Shown here: positions 33,825 through 42,179 of the stretch, one piece after another | How positions within the stretch are numbered: position 1 is the stretch's first letter | How the letters are laid out: each line of letters starts with the position of its first letter | DNA from: an uncultured Bradyrhizobium sp. | Lineage (GTDB): Bacteria > Pseudomonadota > Alphaproteobacteria > Rhizobiales > Xanthobacteraceae | Assembly (NCBI RefSeq): GCF_936943645.1 | Contig: NZ_CAKZJO010000066.1 | Location: 1 to 58,350, forward strand | Direction of reading: 5' to 3' | DNA: 58,350 nt | The notes under the pieces: model-generated | Seen by the model: only the letters and a program-made list of their open reading frames with translations | Database searches by the model: none | Told to the model about the DNA's origin: nothing | Made by a program: the position numbers and the translations under genes

Positions 33825-36030
33825 GCCGCAATTCCGCGGGCGGTGCTGTTCCTCGCTGACGCGCGGCGGCCTGCATCCGCTCCGCCACCTTGACGTATCG
33901 CCGAATTCCGCCGCGCACCAGAGCTCCCATGTCCGTGCTCGCGTATTTGTGGAGGGCGTAGTAGCAGAGCAGCGCCATCACAACGCCCAGAAATGCCTCG
34001 TCATGGATGGGCCCAAATCTCAGCAGCAGACCGACAGCAAAGATGAACACGCCGGTGCCGATCATCGACTTCCACCACCCACTAAAGGTCTCGTCAAACC
34101 TCGTGATGTCGGTGGTCTCTAGATTGCCCGCAATCGAACGACCGGCCGCGTCCTGCCGAGTGCTTTGGCAAAAGCGCCAGACCGCAAAATTGTTGCCCGC
34201 CGTTATCAACGGTCCGATCAAGGACGTGACGTACCACCAACTCGGAAACAGCCCGGCAGTCGACACGCACAGCAGCATGATTCCGAACGGCGTGAATCTC
34301 ATGGTGCGCTCGGCCCATCGGGCCGTGTAGGTTCGCACCGATCTGGTCGTAATCGACGAGAAGATGGAATTGTAGTACTGCGAAACTACCAAGACGATCG
34401 CGAATGCAAGGGTCTGTCCCGCGATGACCGACTGAACTTCCGTCGGCCCGAATAGCGTGGCGTTCAGCTTGTTGAGTACGCCCTTCACCCACGCGGATAA
34501 CGACCAAAGATTTTCGGGTATTGCGTCGGCGGGATGCACAGTTTGGAAGAGCTTGTAGCCACAATACACCAACGATGCGACGATGGACGTATTGATTAGG
34601 GCACCCCAGTAATAAAGATACTTAGCGTTCGCGCTGTATGGGTCCTTATCGGTGAGCTTCCACAGCGTCGGAAGCTCTCGAACGATCTTCATGATTTGCT
34701 GAACGAGTGGCTCGAATCCTCCCCAGGCGGCGGACACCTCTACCCGCGTATCGATGAGCTTGGTGATCTGCTCCTCTTGTTCGAGTCGCCGCCTCAGGAC
34801 GCCATAAGTCGTCGGCTGGTCCAATCCGTTCGACCATGACGCCCTGTCATACGGATCGACTGCGACCAGTTCCTCTACAATCGATGCAAGTTGAGAGTGG
34901 ACTTGCCAAAGCCGATCGAGTTGAACAGATAGATCCACGGCGTTCGCGGAAGGTCGCATGACGTCAAGCACGACCATTCCAAGAGAATAGAGATCTGCCT
35001 TCGTGCTTCCCTCGTACGCACCAGCCATCATCTCCGGTGCGCTGTAACGCACGATGTCGCTGCGGATCGGAAGGCCGGAAAGTCCCTCCCGCAGCAGATA
35101 GTTGTAGCCGAAATCGATCAACCGGACTTTAAAGCGTCTGATCTTGTCGCGCCCGACAGGCAGAGGCTCGATCATGATGTTGCCGGGGGACAAGTCCAGG
35201 TGCGGGGACCGCAAGGCCTCCAGGTTTCCGATAATGCCAAACAACACCTCCCGTCGCTCATCGACCGTCATGTTGTCGAGGTCGCCGCGCTCCATGATAT
35301 CGGCCAAACTGCTGCCCTCGATGAACTCCATCTGCACAAAGGAGCCACCGGCCGCGAGAACGCGAGGAAGAAGCGGATTGGTGGCCGCCTGATTCCGAAG
35401 GAGGCTCCCATATGATGAAGTTTGATCTCTGATGAGGGCGCTTCCCATGAATTGCGGCTTGACCAGCTTGAAAACAAAGTTCGCCGAACCGCCATATCGG
35501 ATCACATAGGACGTAGTGCCTGACGCAATCATCGTCACTTCTGCGTGTGGATCGACAACCTTGGACCTGTCGATGCCGTAATAGCTCGCGATCCAGCCGC
35601 GCACAGCGGAGCTAGCCAGATACTCGCTCGCGTTTGCAAGCGCGCTTTGCGCCCGCTGGACGTCGCCAGGCGACATCACCGACGCTCGTCCAGCTTTGAC
35701 CGTTTGAGCTTGGTCCGCGCTTCGGCAGCAAAGCAGAAAGCCTATCGCGCCCTCAGTTGCTGCCGAGCAGCCGGTGCTCGCCAGGGCTTCATACAGCCTT
35801 GTCAGGCCCTGCAGTTCAGATTGATCAAACGTCGCCGTGGCGACGGTCGAACGCAGCCAAAATTCAAGTGGCGACAGCGCTTCCGTAGGATCCGTCGGCT
35901 TGGAAAGGCCGTCGAGCGCTTTGGTGAGTTCTGTGGCCAGGCTTTGTGAACCGGAATGGCCATCCAAATGATCTGCGCCAGTCCCTTCGAGCGCGCTTTG
36001 GAGCGCTCGAATAAGCATGTTCTCATTCAT
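33775..36030 (-). CDS. Membrane-anchored protein kinase-like protein
   Basis: A 751-aa protein starting MNENMLIRAL, chosen because GGGGGC lies just upstream; an ATG at 36051 would add seven residues. Residues ~1-160 form a helical domain I do not recognise. A Hanks-type kinase domain spans ~165-400: lysine K188 (FVFKLVKPQ), catalytic loop HLDLSPGNI (D279, N284), DFG 306-308 and APE 331-333, then 'KADLYSLGMVVLDV'. All key residues are present, so activity is expected. The C-terminal half carries about six hydrophobic segments (about 473-695) and ends in a basic tail. The glycine-rich loop is replaced by 'IASGTTSYVIRY'. The gene is AT-richer than the flanks. Confidence 0.75.
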   Translation of the reverse strand: MNENMLIRALQSALEGTGADHLDGHSGSQSLATELTKALDGLSKPTDPTEALSPLEFWLRSTVATATFDQSELQGLTRLYEALASTGCSAATEGAIGFLLCCRSADQAQTVKAGRASVMSPGDVQRAQSALANASEYLASSAVRGWIASYYGIDRSKVVDPHAEVTMIASGTTSYVIRYGGSANFVFKLVKPQFMGSALIRDQTSSYGSLLRNQAATNPLLPRVLAAGGSFVQMEFIEGSSLADIMERGDLDNMTVDERREVLFGIIGNLEALRSPHLDLSPGNIMIEPLPVGRDKIRRFKVRLIDFGYNYLLREGLSGLPIRSDIVRYSAPEMMAGAYEGSTKADLYSLGMVVLDVMRPSANAVDLSVQLDRLWQVHSQLASIVEELVAVDPYDRASWSNGLDQPTTYGVLRRRLEQEEQITKLIDTRVEVSAAWGGFEPLVQQIMKIVRELPTLWKLTDKDPYSANAKYLYYWGALINTSIVASLVYCGYKLFQTVHPADAIPENLWSLSAWVKGVLNKLNATLFGPTEVQSVIAGQTLAFAIVLVVSQYYNSIFSSITTRSVRTYTARWAERTMRFTPFGIMLLCVSTAGLFPSWWYVTSLIGPLITAGNNFAVWRFCQSTRQDAAGRSIAGNLETTDITRFDETFSGWWKSMIGTGVFIFAVGLLLRFGPIHDEAFLGVVMALLCYYALHKYASTDMGALVRGGIRRYVKVAERMQAAARQRGTAPPAELRLNRLDSHAREISTAEL

Positions 36031-36043
36031 TTTTGCCCCCAAA

Positions 36044-36059
36044 GGGAACATTTGTTCCC
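36044..36059. promoter_or_regulatory. 16-bp perfect palindrome upstream of the kinase gene
   Basis: GGGAACA-TT-TGTTCCC is a perfect palindrome whose near edge is 13 nt upstream of the kinase ATG at 36030. The core GAAC-N4-GTTC has the shape of the LexA box of Firmicutes; alphaproteobacterial LexA normally uses GTTC-N7-GTTC. It is best seen as an operator candidate for an island-encoded or unknown regulator. Confidence 0.5.
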
Positions 36060-36371
36060 CTCACACCCGGTTGTCAAACTAGCGCGAGACAATTTTGGGC
36101 ACCAGTGGAGCCAGCGGTCTGGATCGCAAAGTGCCTCAGCTCATTCCAACGCGGAGCGGAGCCGCTCCCGGTAGCCAAGTCGGGCGCAAAATGTCTTGGT
36201 TCTCGACAATGGACTTGGCAGCAATTGGCGGCCTTTTGCCAAGAAACCCAGGGTCTTCGCGGACCTTCATTGCCGCAAAGCAGCATAAGAGTTCGCCCCT
36301 TCCGCTTGTATGCCCGGCCCCCCTCCTTTAGGGTCGCCCACCAATGCGAAACCGACCGGTAAGTGCCTGAC
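36060..36371. other. Intergenic region between kinase and cysK
   Basis: About 310 bp with no supportable gene. It must hold the divergent promoters for the kinase (leftward) and cysK (rightward). Base composition changes here from island-like to GC-rich core; I see no direct repeats, tRNA fragment or attachment site at the junction. Confidence 0.45.
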
Positions 36372-37406
36372 ATGACCATTCGAAACGACGTTGTCGACGC
36401 CATCGGCAACACCCCGCTGATCAAGCTCAAGCGCGCCTCGGAACTGACCGGCTGCACCATTCTCGGCAAGGCCGAGTTCATGAATCCTGGCCAGTCGGTC
36501 AAGGACCGCGCCGGCAAATGGATGATTCTGGAGGCCGAGAAGCGCGGCGAGCTCAAGCCCGGCGGCCTCGTGGTGGAAGCGACCGCCGGCAATACCGGCA
36601 TCGGCCTCGCCGTCGTCGCCAGCGCGCGCGGCTACCGTACCCTGATCGTGATCCCGGAGACGCAGAGCCAGGAGAAGAAGGACTTCCTGAAGCTGTGCGG
36701 CGCCGAGCTGATCGAGGTGCCCGCCCTTCCTTACGCCAATCCCAACAACTACCAGCATGTCGGTCGCCGTCTTGCCGACGAGCTGCGCAAGACAGAGCCG
36801 AATGGCGTGCTGTTCGCCGATCAGTGGAACAACCTCGACAATGCCAAGGCGCATTACGAATCCACGGGGCCGGAGATCTGGGAGCAGACCGGCGGCAAGA
36901 TCGACGGTTTCGTCTGCTCGGTCGGCAGCGGCGGCACGCTGGCCGGCATCAGCCGCTATCTGAAAGAGAAGAACAAGAACGTGCGGATTGCCTGCGCCGA
37001 TCCGCACGGCGCCGGCATGTATGAGTATTTCAGGACGGGCGATGCCAAGGCGACGCCCGGCGGTTCGATCACCGAAGGCATCGGCCTCAACCGGGCGACC
37101 GCCATCGTCGAGACCGCGAAGGTCGATGACGCCTATCTCATTCCCGATGCCGAAGCCGTCGGCGTCATCTACGAGCTGCTCCAGCACGAAGGCCTGTGCC
37201 TCGGCGGCTCGACCGGCGTGAACATCGTGGGCGCGATGCGCCTCGCCAAGCAGCTCGGGCCCGGCAAGACGATCGTCACCGTGCTGTGCGATTCCGGCAG
37301 CCGCTATCAGTCGAAGCTGTTCAACGCAGACTTCATGCGCGCCAAGAACCTGCCGGTGCCGGAATGGCTGGAGAAGCGTAGCAACATCAAGCCGCCGTTT
37401 GTGTGA
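36372..37406 (+). CDS. cysK: Cysteine synthase A (O-acetylserine sulfhydrylase)
   Basis: A 344-aa PLP enzyme making cysteine from O-acetylserine and sulfide. The Schiff-base lysine is in 'NPGQSVKDRAGKW'. The substrate loop is 'EATAGNTGIGLAVVA', the PLP phosphate loop 'GSGGTLAGIS', and 'CDSGSRYQSKLFN' lies at the C-terminus. The ATG at 36372 is preferred to an in-frame GTG nine bases earlier. It is slightly longer than E. coli CysK (323 aa). It converges on the OGT-like cluster with 42 bp between stops. Confidence 0.94.
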   Translation: MTIRNDVVDAIGNTPLIKLKRASELTGCTILGKAEFMNPGQSVKDRAGKWMILEAEKRGELKPGGLVVEATAGNTGIGLAVVASARGYRTLIVIPETQSQEKKDFLKLCGAELIEVPALPYANPNNYQHVGRRLADELRKTEPNGVLFADQWNNLDNAKAHYESTGPEIWEQTGGKIDGFVCSVGSGGTLAGISRYLKEKNKNVRIACADPHGAGMYEYFRTGDAKATPGGSITEGIGLNRATAIVETAKVDDAYLIPDAEAVGVIYELLQHEGLCLGGSTGVNIVGAMRLAKQLGPGKTIVTVLCDSGSRYQSKLFNADFMRAKNLPVPEWLEKRSNIKPPFV

Positions 37407-37448
37407 TCGCCGGCCCTCGGGTCCGCACGCTCGGCCCGTTGGTCCGAT

Positions 37449-39683
37449 TTACGTCGCTTCGCCGCGCTCCGACGCCGCCGCACAATAGTCGCGCCAGAAA
37501 CGGCGATAGCCCTCCTCGACCTTGCGCGTATAAGTCTCAACGTTGCCCGCGGCCGAAGCTGCGATCCGGGCCGGCAATTCCGCGCGCAGTTTCGCCAGAT
37601 ACTCGGGCCGGGCGGCGAACTTGCACGCGATGGCAGAGTAGCCTTCGTCATCCTCGGCGACCCACTCGTCAAGACCGACGGCCGCCACGATGGAGCCGCC
37701 GGCACGCGATGAGGCGCCGTGACCGAGCTTGGCCACCACCGGAACGCCCGCGTAGAGCGATTCCCAGGTGCTGACGCCACCGTTCTGCGGAAACGGATCG
37801 AGCGAAATATCGACCAACCCGAAGGCTTGCAGATGATCGGCGCGCTCGGTCGAGCCGAGGCAAGTGATCCTCTCCTCGGCAATCCCGCGTGCCACAAAGC
37901 GCGCGAGAAGGCCGTCGCGCACGAGGGCATCGTCTAGCAGCGTGTGCTTGATGATGATCTTCGATCCGGCCACTTCCCGCATGATGTTCGACCACACGCG
38001 GATGGCCTCGTCCGAAATCTTGTTGACGCGGTTGAACACGCCGAAGGTGACGTAGCCGTTGCGGAGCATGGGAAGTTCCGACGGCGGCACATGGATGGGA
38101 TCGATCGTGATCAGGCACGGCAGGTCATAAACCGTTTCGGTCAGCAGATGTCGTGCCGATTGCGGGATGAAGACGGCGTCGGCGAGCACGTAGTCCATCG
38201 TCCGAAGACCCGTACCGGTCGCGTGTCCGAAGCCCGTGGCCTGGATGGGAGCCGGCTTGCGAGCAAAGACCTGGAGCCTGTTGCCCGACGAATGCCCTGA
38301 TACGTCGATGAGGATATCGACCTTGTCGGCCTCGATACGGTCAGCCAGCTGGTCATCGAACATCTGCCAGGCGTCGACCCAGACATCGGCCGCCGACCTG
38401 AATTCGGCCGTCACCGCATCGCGCGTCGGCGAACACGAATAACAGATGACCTCGAAGTTGGCGTGATCATGATGGCGCAGCACCGGCAGCAGGCCGAACG
38501 CTGCCGAGTGATACCAGAATTCGGCGGAAAGATAGCCGATCACGATCCGCCTGTCTGGATCGAGCTGCCGGGGCGCGAGCTTCCTCTGCGGAACGCGCGC
38601 GCTGATGGCTTCACCCCAGGACTTTCGCGCGGCCTGCTGGATCGTGAAATCGGCATCAGGGAGGAAGTCCAGAAAGTAGATCTTCCGCGCCATCAAGTCT
38701 GGATCCGGCGCGATCGCCAGTGCCGCGTCGAGATGTTCGATTGCCGAGGCGATCTCTCCCTGATTTGCAAAGCAGGAGCTCAGCAACGCCATTGCGATCG
38801 TGGAACGCGGATTCTGCTCAAGCAAGGTCGTGCAGGCCAGGATCGCCTGTGCAGTGTTTCCGATGCTGAGCGAGGCCTCCGCCTTTCCGCGTAGGGCCAC
38901 TTCAAATCGCGGCGAAAGTGCAAGCGCCGCATCGAAATCCGCAGCGGCCTGTTCCGGCCGCGACAGTGCTGCGTTGAGGCGTCCGCGCTGCGCCAGAATC
39001 TTCGCCGAATCCGGCTTGATCGCGAACGCCGCCGCGAGCGCAGCTTCCGCCTCATCGTAGCGCCTCAGCTCGATGCCCACCATGCCCTTGCCGATGAGCG
39101 CTTCGACGTGGCGCGGCTGAAACAGCAGCGCGCGGTCAAAGCTCTCCCTGGCGCGGTCAAACCGGTACAGCGCCAGCTCAGCCACGCCACGATTGCAAAG
39201 CGCGTCGGCATAGTCGGGCTTCAGCTTGACGGCGCGATCGTAGACCTCGATGGCCTGTGCGGGCAGGTTCATCTGGAGCAGGGTGTTGCCGAGGCCGACA
39301 AGGGCCGGCGTAAAATTCGGCTTCAGCGCGATTGCTTTCTCCTGACAGGCACGGGCCGCATCCAGCTTCTGAAGAGCAAAGTAGACGGCCGCGAGATTGC
39401 TCTGCGCCTCGTGCGCACGCGGATCGATTGCGATCGCGCGTTCGAGCAGTTGTTGCGCCTCTTCAAGTCGCCCGCCCTGTTGCGCGCACACGCCGAGCAG
39501 GTGCGTGGCGTCGAAATGATCCGGAATGGCTTGCAGGATCTGGCGGCAGAGCGCCTCGCACTCCGCATACCTGCCCTGGCCATAGGCGCTCGCCGCGGCG
39601 GGAATGATGGCGTCGGCCTGCTTCTTCAATTTCTTCTGCAATCGCGCATTCTGGAATGCGCGCGCGCCCGCGCTGCTCTGCAA
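37449..39683 (-). CDS. TPR / O-GlcNAc-transferase-like protein, copy 1
   Basis: A 744-aa soluble protein. About nine TPR units (about 25-335; 'ALCRQILQAIPDHFDATHLLGVCAQQGGRLEEAQQLL' and repeats) precede a GT41 (OGT/SPINDLY) catalytic domain (about 370-735). 'SAEFWYHSAAF' carries the catalytic-region His, 'DVSGHSSGNRL' and 'NGGVSTWESLYAGVPVV' line the UDP-sugar site, and a conserved Lys is in 'FNRVNKISDEAIRVW'. It starts at TTG 39683, 6 nt after GGAGAG. The three tandem copies share this start and leader. It is last in the transcription direction. Target proteins and donor sugar are unknown. Confidence 0.88.
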   Translation of the reverse strand: MQSSAGARAFQNARLQKKLKKQADAIIPAAASAYGQGRYAECEALCRQILQAIPDHFDATHLLGVCAQQGGRLEEAQQLLERAIAIDPRAHEAQSNLAAVYFALQKLDAARACQEKAIALKPNFTPALVGLGNTLLQMNLPAQAIEVYDRAVKLKPDYADALCNRGVAELALYRFDRARESFDRALLFQPRHVEALIGKGMVGIELRRYDEAEAALAAAFAIKPDSAKILAQRGRLNAALSRPEQAAADFDAALALSPRFEVALRGKAEASLSIGNTAQAILACTTLLEQNPRSTIAMALLSSCFANQGEIASAIEHLDAALAIAPDPDLMARKIYFLDFLPDADFTIQQAARKSWGEAISARVPQRKLAPRQLDPDRRIVIGYLSAEFWYHSAAFGLLPVLRHHDHANFEVICYSCSPTRDAVTAEFRSAADVWVDAWQMFDDQLADRIEADKVDILIDVSGHSSGNRLQVFARKPAPIQATGFGHATGTGLRTMDYVLADAVFIPQSARHLLTETVYDLPCLITIDPIHVPPSELPMLRNGYVTFGVFNRVNKISDEAIRVWSNIMREVAGSKIIIKHTLLDDALVRDGLLARFVARGIAEERITCLGSTERADHLQAFGLVDISLDPFPQNGGVSTWESLYAGVPVVAKLGHGASSRAGGSIVAAVGLDEWVAEDDEGYSAIACKFAARPEYLAKLRAELPARIAASAAGNVETYTRKVEEGYRRFWRDYCAAASERGEAT

Positions 39684-39730
39684 GGTGTCTCTCCGGAAGA
39701 TGGCCCAGGGCCGAGTCTAGCTGATTCGCG
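39684..39730 (-). promoter_or_regulatory. Conserved leader of OGT copy 1
   Basis: On the minus strand CGCGAATCAGCTAGACTC is followed by ~20 nt of variable sequence and then CCGGAGAGACACC-TTG. The same two blocks, at nearly the same spacing, precede copies 2 and 3. TAGACT may act as a -10 element, and GGAGAG is the ribosome-binding site for the TTG start. Confidence 0.55.
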
Positions 39731-39802
39731 TACCGGCCCGGCCGAACTGCCGGACCAGAAATCCGTCCGGGATATCCCCGGGGCTCGCCTGCAGGATGCG
39801 GC

Positions 39803-42076
39803 TCAGGAACCGCCGGGTGCGCCCGCCCCGCTGACCACAGCTTCGCCGCGCTCCGCGGTAGCGGCACAATAGTCGCGCCAGAACTTTCGGTACCCCGCTT
39901 CGAGCTCACGCGTGTAGATCTCGACATTACCGGCGGGCGAGGCTGCGATCTGGGCCGGCAGGTCTGCACGCAACTTCGCCAGCAGCGCGGGCTGCGCAGC
40001 AAATTTGCGGGCGATCTCGATATAACCCTCGTCATCCTCGGCGACCCAATCGCCGAGCCCGACGCTTGCCACGATCGAGGCTCCGGCGCGCGAAGAGGCG
40101 CCGTTGCCGAGCTTGGCCACGACAGGAACTCCCGCGTAGAGCGACTCCCAGGTGCTGATACCGCCATTTTGCGGGAACGTATCCAGGGAAATATCGACCT
40201 TATCGAAGGCCAATAGGTGGTCGTGACGCGAGGTGGCGCCGAGGCACGTGATATTCTCCTCGGCAACGCCTTGCGCCACGAAGCGTGCAACCAGGCTATC
40301 GCGCAGCAGGGAATCATCGAGCAAACCATGCTTGAGGATGATCTTCGATCCCGGCAGCTCCCGCATCAGGCGCGACCACACGGAGATCGCCTGATCCGAT
40401 ATCTTGTAGATGCGGTTGAACACGCCAAAGGTGACGTAGCCATTACGAAGCATCGGCAATTCGGAAGCCGGCAGATCCGAAACGGGTTCCATCGTGATCA
40501 GGCAAGGCAGATCGTGGATCTTTTCTGGAAACAGGTACCGGACCGCTGGCGGAATGAAAACGGGATCCGCGAGCACATAGTCCATGGTCTGCATGCCCGT
40601 GCCGGTCGCATGTCCGAACCCGGTGGCCTGGATCGGGGCCGGCTTGCGCGCGAACATTTGCAGCCTGTTTCCGGTCGTGTGGCCCGATACGTCGATCAGA
40701 ATATCGACTTTGTCGGCCTCGATGCGGTCGGCGAGTTCGTCGTCTGAGAGCCCCCAGGCGTCGACCCAGACGTCGGCAAACGATTTGAACATGGCGGTGT
40801 GCTCGTCCCCGCCCGGCCAGGAGTAGTAGCAGATGATTTCGAACTTGGCGTGATCATGGTGGCGTAGCACCGGCAGCAGCGTGAGGCCCGCCGAGTGCTG
40901 CCGGAATTCGGCAGCGACATAACCGACCACGATCCTCTTTTCCGGATCGAGTGGCCGCTTCGGCAGCGTCCTTTGCGGTATCTTCGAGCCGATCGCATCC
41001 CACCAGGACTTCCGCACCGCCTGCTGAACCGCGAAATCGGCCTCCGCGAGGTAGTCCAGCAAGAAGATCTTGCCCCTGATCGCATCTCCATAACCCGGCC
41101 GGAGAGCAATCGCGCGATCGAGATATTGGATCGCCGAGTCCATGTCTCCCTGGTTCGAATAAGCGAAGCCCATCAGGGCCAGCCCGATCTCGGAGCGCGG
41201 ATTTTGCTCGATCAACGCCGCTGCGGCCGCCATCGCCTGCGCGGTCTTTCCCATCAAGAGGCAGGTCTGTGCCTTCCCGCGGAGCGCCAGTTCGAGCTTG
41301 GGCGAGATCGCGAGCGCCGCTTCGAAATCTGCAAGCGCGGGCTCCAGGCGCTGCAGCTCGTAGCTGAGCCGCCCGCGCTGGGCCAGGATCCTCGGTGCGC
41401 CGGGCTTGATCGCCAGCGCCGTGGCAAACTTGGCCGCCGCCTCCTCGTGGTGCCGCAGCTCCATGCTGACCATGCCGCTGCCGACGATGGCCTCCGCGTG
41501 ACGCGGCTGAAATAGCAGGGCGCGATCGAAACTCTCCTTGGCGCGCATGGTCTGACCGAGCACGAGCTCGACCATGCCGCGATTGCAGAGCGCATCGGCA
41601 TAATCTGGTTTGATCTTGATGGCACGCTCGTGCAGCTCGAGAGCCTGTTCGTACCGTCCAAGATGCATCAGCGTATTGCCGAGGTTGGTCAGCGCCACCG
41701 CGAAATTCGGCTTCAGCGCGATCGCCCGCTCCTGGCAACGCCGCGCTTCCTCGTAATTGGCGAGGTCGAAATGCACGGTCGCGAGGTTGTTATGGGCATC
41801 GTGCAGGCGCGGATCGAGCGCGATCACGCGCTCCAGCAGCTCCTTCGCCTCCTCCAGGCGCCGGCCGTCATGGGCGCACATGCCGAGCAGGTGCAGGGCG
41901 TCGACATGATCCGGGAGGGCTTTCAGGATCTCGCGGCACAAGGCCTCGGTCTCGGCATAACGGCCCTGGCCATAAGCATTCGCCGCAGCAGCAATGACCG
42001 TGTCGGCCTGCTTCATCAATTTCTTCTGCAGTCGCGCGTTCTGGAATGCGCGCGCGCCGCCGCCGCTCTTCTGCAA
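39803..42076 (-). CDS. TPR / O-GlcNAc-transferase-like protein, copy 2
   Basis: A 757-aa paralogue of its two neighbours with the same plan: TPRs (about 25-335) then a GT41 domain (about 370-735). The catalytic-region His is in 'AAEFRQHSAGL'; other markers are 'DVSGHTTGNRLQMFARKPAPIQ', 'FNRIYKISDQAISVW' and 'LDTFPQNGGISTWESLYAGVPVV'. It starts at TTG 42076 after CCGGAGAGACACC. It is 13 residues longer than the other copies, mostly because of a C-terminal tail (AVVSGAGAPGGS). All active-site segments are intact, so none of the three looks decayed. Confidence 0.88.
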   Translation of the reverse strand: MQKSGGGARAFQNARLQKKLMKQADTVIAAAANAYGQGRYAETEALCREILKALPDHVDALHLLGMCAHDGRRLEEAKELLERVIALDPRLHDAHNNLATVHFDLANYEEARRCQERAIALKPNFAVALTNLGNTLMHLGRYEQALELHERAIKIKPDYADALCNRGMVELVLGQTMRAKESFDRALLFQPRHAEAIVGSGMVSMELRHHEEAAAKFATALAIKPGAPRILAQRGRLSYELQRLEPALADFEAALAISPKLELALRGKAQTCLLMGKTAQAMAAAAALIEQNPRSEIGLALMGFAYSNQGDMDSAIQYLDRAIALRPGYGDAIRGKIFLLDYLAEADFAVQQAVRKSWWDAIGSKIPQRTLPKRPLDPEKRIVVGYVAAEFRQHSAGLTLLPVLRHHDHAKFEIICYYSWPGGDEHTAMFKSFADVWVDAWGLSDDELADRIEADKVDILIDVSGHTTGNRLQMFARKPAPIQATGFGHATGTGMQTMDYVLADPVFIPPAVRYLFPEKIHDLPCLITMEPVSDLPASELPMLRNGYVTFGVFNRIYKISDQAISVWSRLMRELPGSKIILKHGLLDDSLLRDSLVARFVAQGVAEENITCLGATSRHDHLLAFDKVDISLDTFPQNGGISTWESLYAGVPVVAKLGNGASSRAGASIVASVGLGDWVAEDDEGYIEIARKFAAQPALLAKLRADLPAQIAASPAGNVEIYTRELEAGYRKFWRDYCAATAERGEAVVSGAGAPGGS

Positions 42077-42124
42077 GGTGTCTCTCCGGAGGAATGCCCT
42101 CGCAGGAGTCTAACTGATTCGCGA
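42077..42124 (-). promoter_or_regulatory. Conserved leader of OGT copy 2
   Basis: The minus strand carries CGCGAATCAGTTAGACTC and CCGGAGAGACACC before TTG 42076, nearly identical to copy 1. Just upstream, 42121-42129 pairs perfectly with 42157-42165 (CGAGCCCCG/CGGGGCTCG), a GC-rich hairpin after the stop of copy 3. It has no U tract. Confidence 0.55.
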
Positions 42125-42179
42125 GCCCCGCCGACCGGCGCCGGCCCCGGGATGTTCCGGGGCTCGGCGCAACATCCGG

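Noticed and set aside
33114..36030. Possibility that the island is a prophage or transposon.
   Set aside because: No integrase, transposase, terminal inverted repeats, target-site duplication or tRNA fragment seen at either edge.
36044..36059. Idea that the palindrome is the host LexA box.
   Set aside because: Host-type alphaproteobacterial LexA sites are direct repeats GTTC-N7-GTTC; kept only as an uncharacterised operator candidate.
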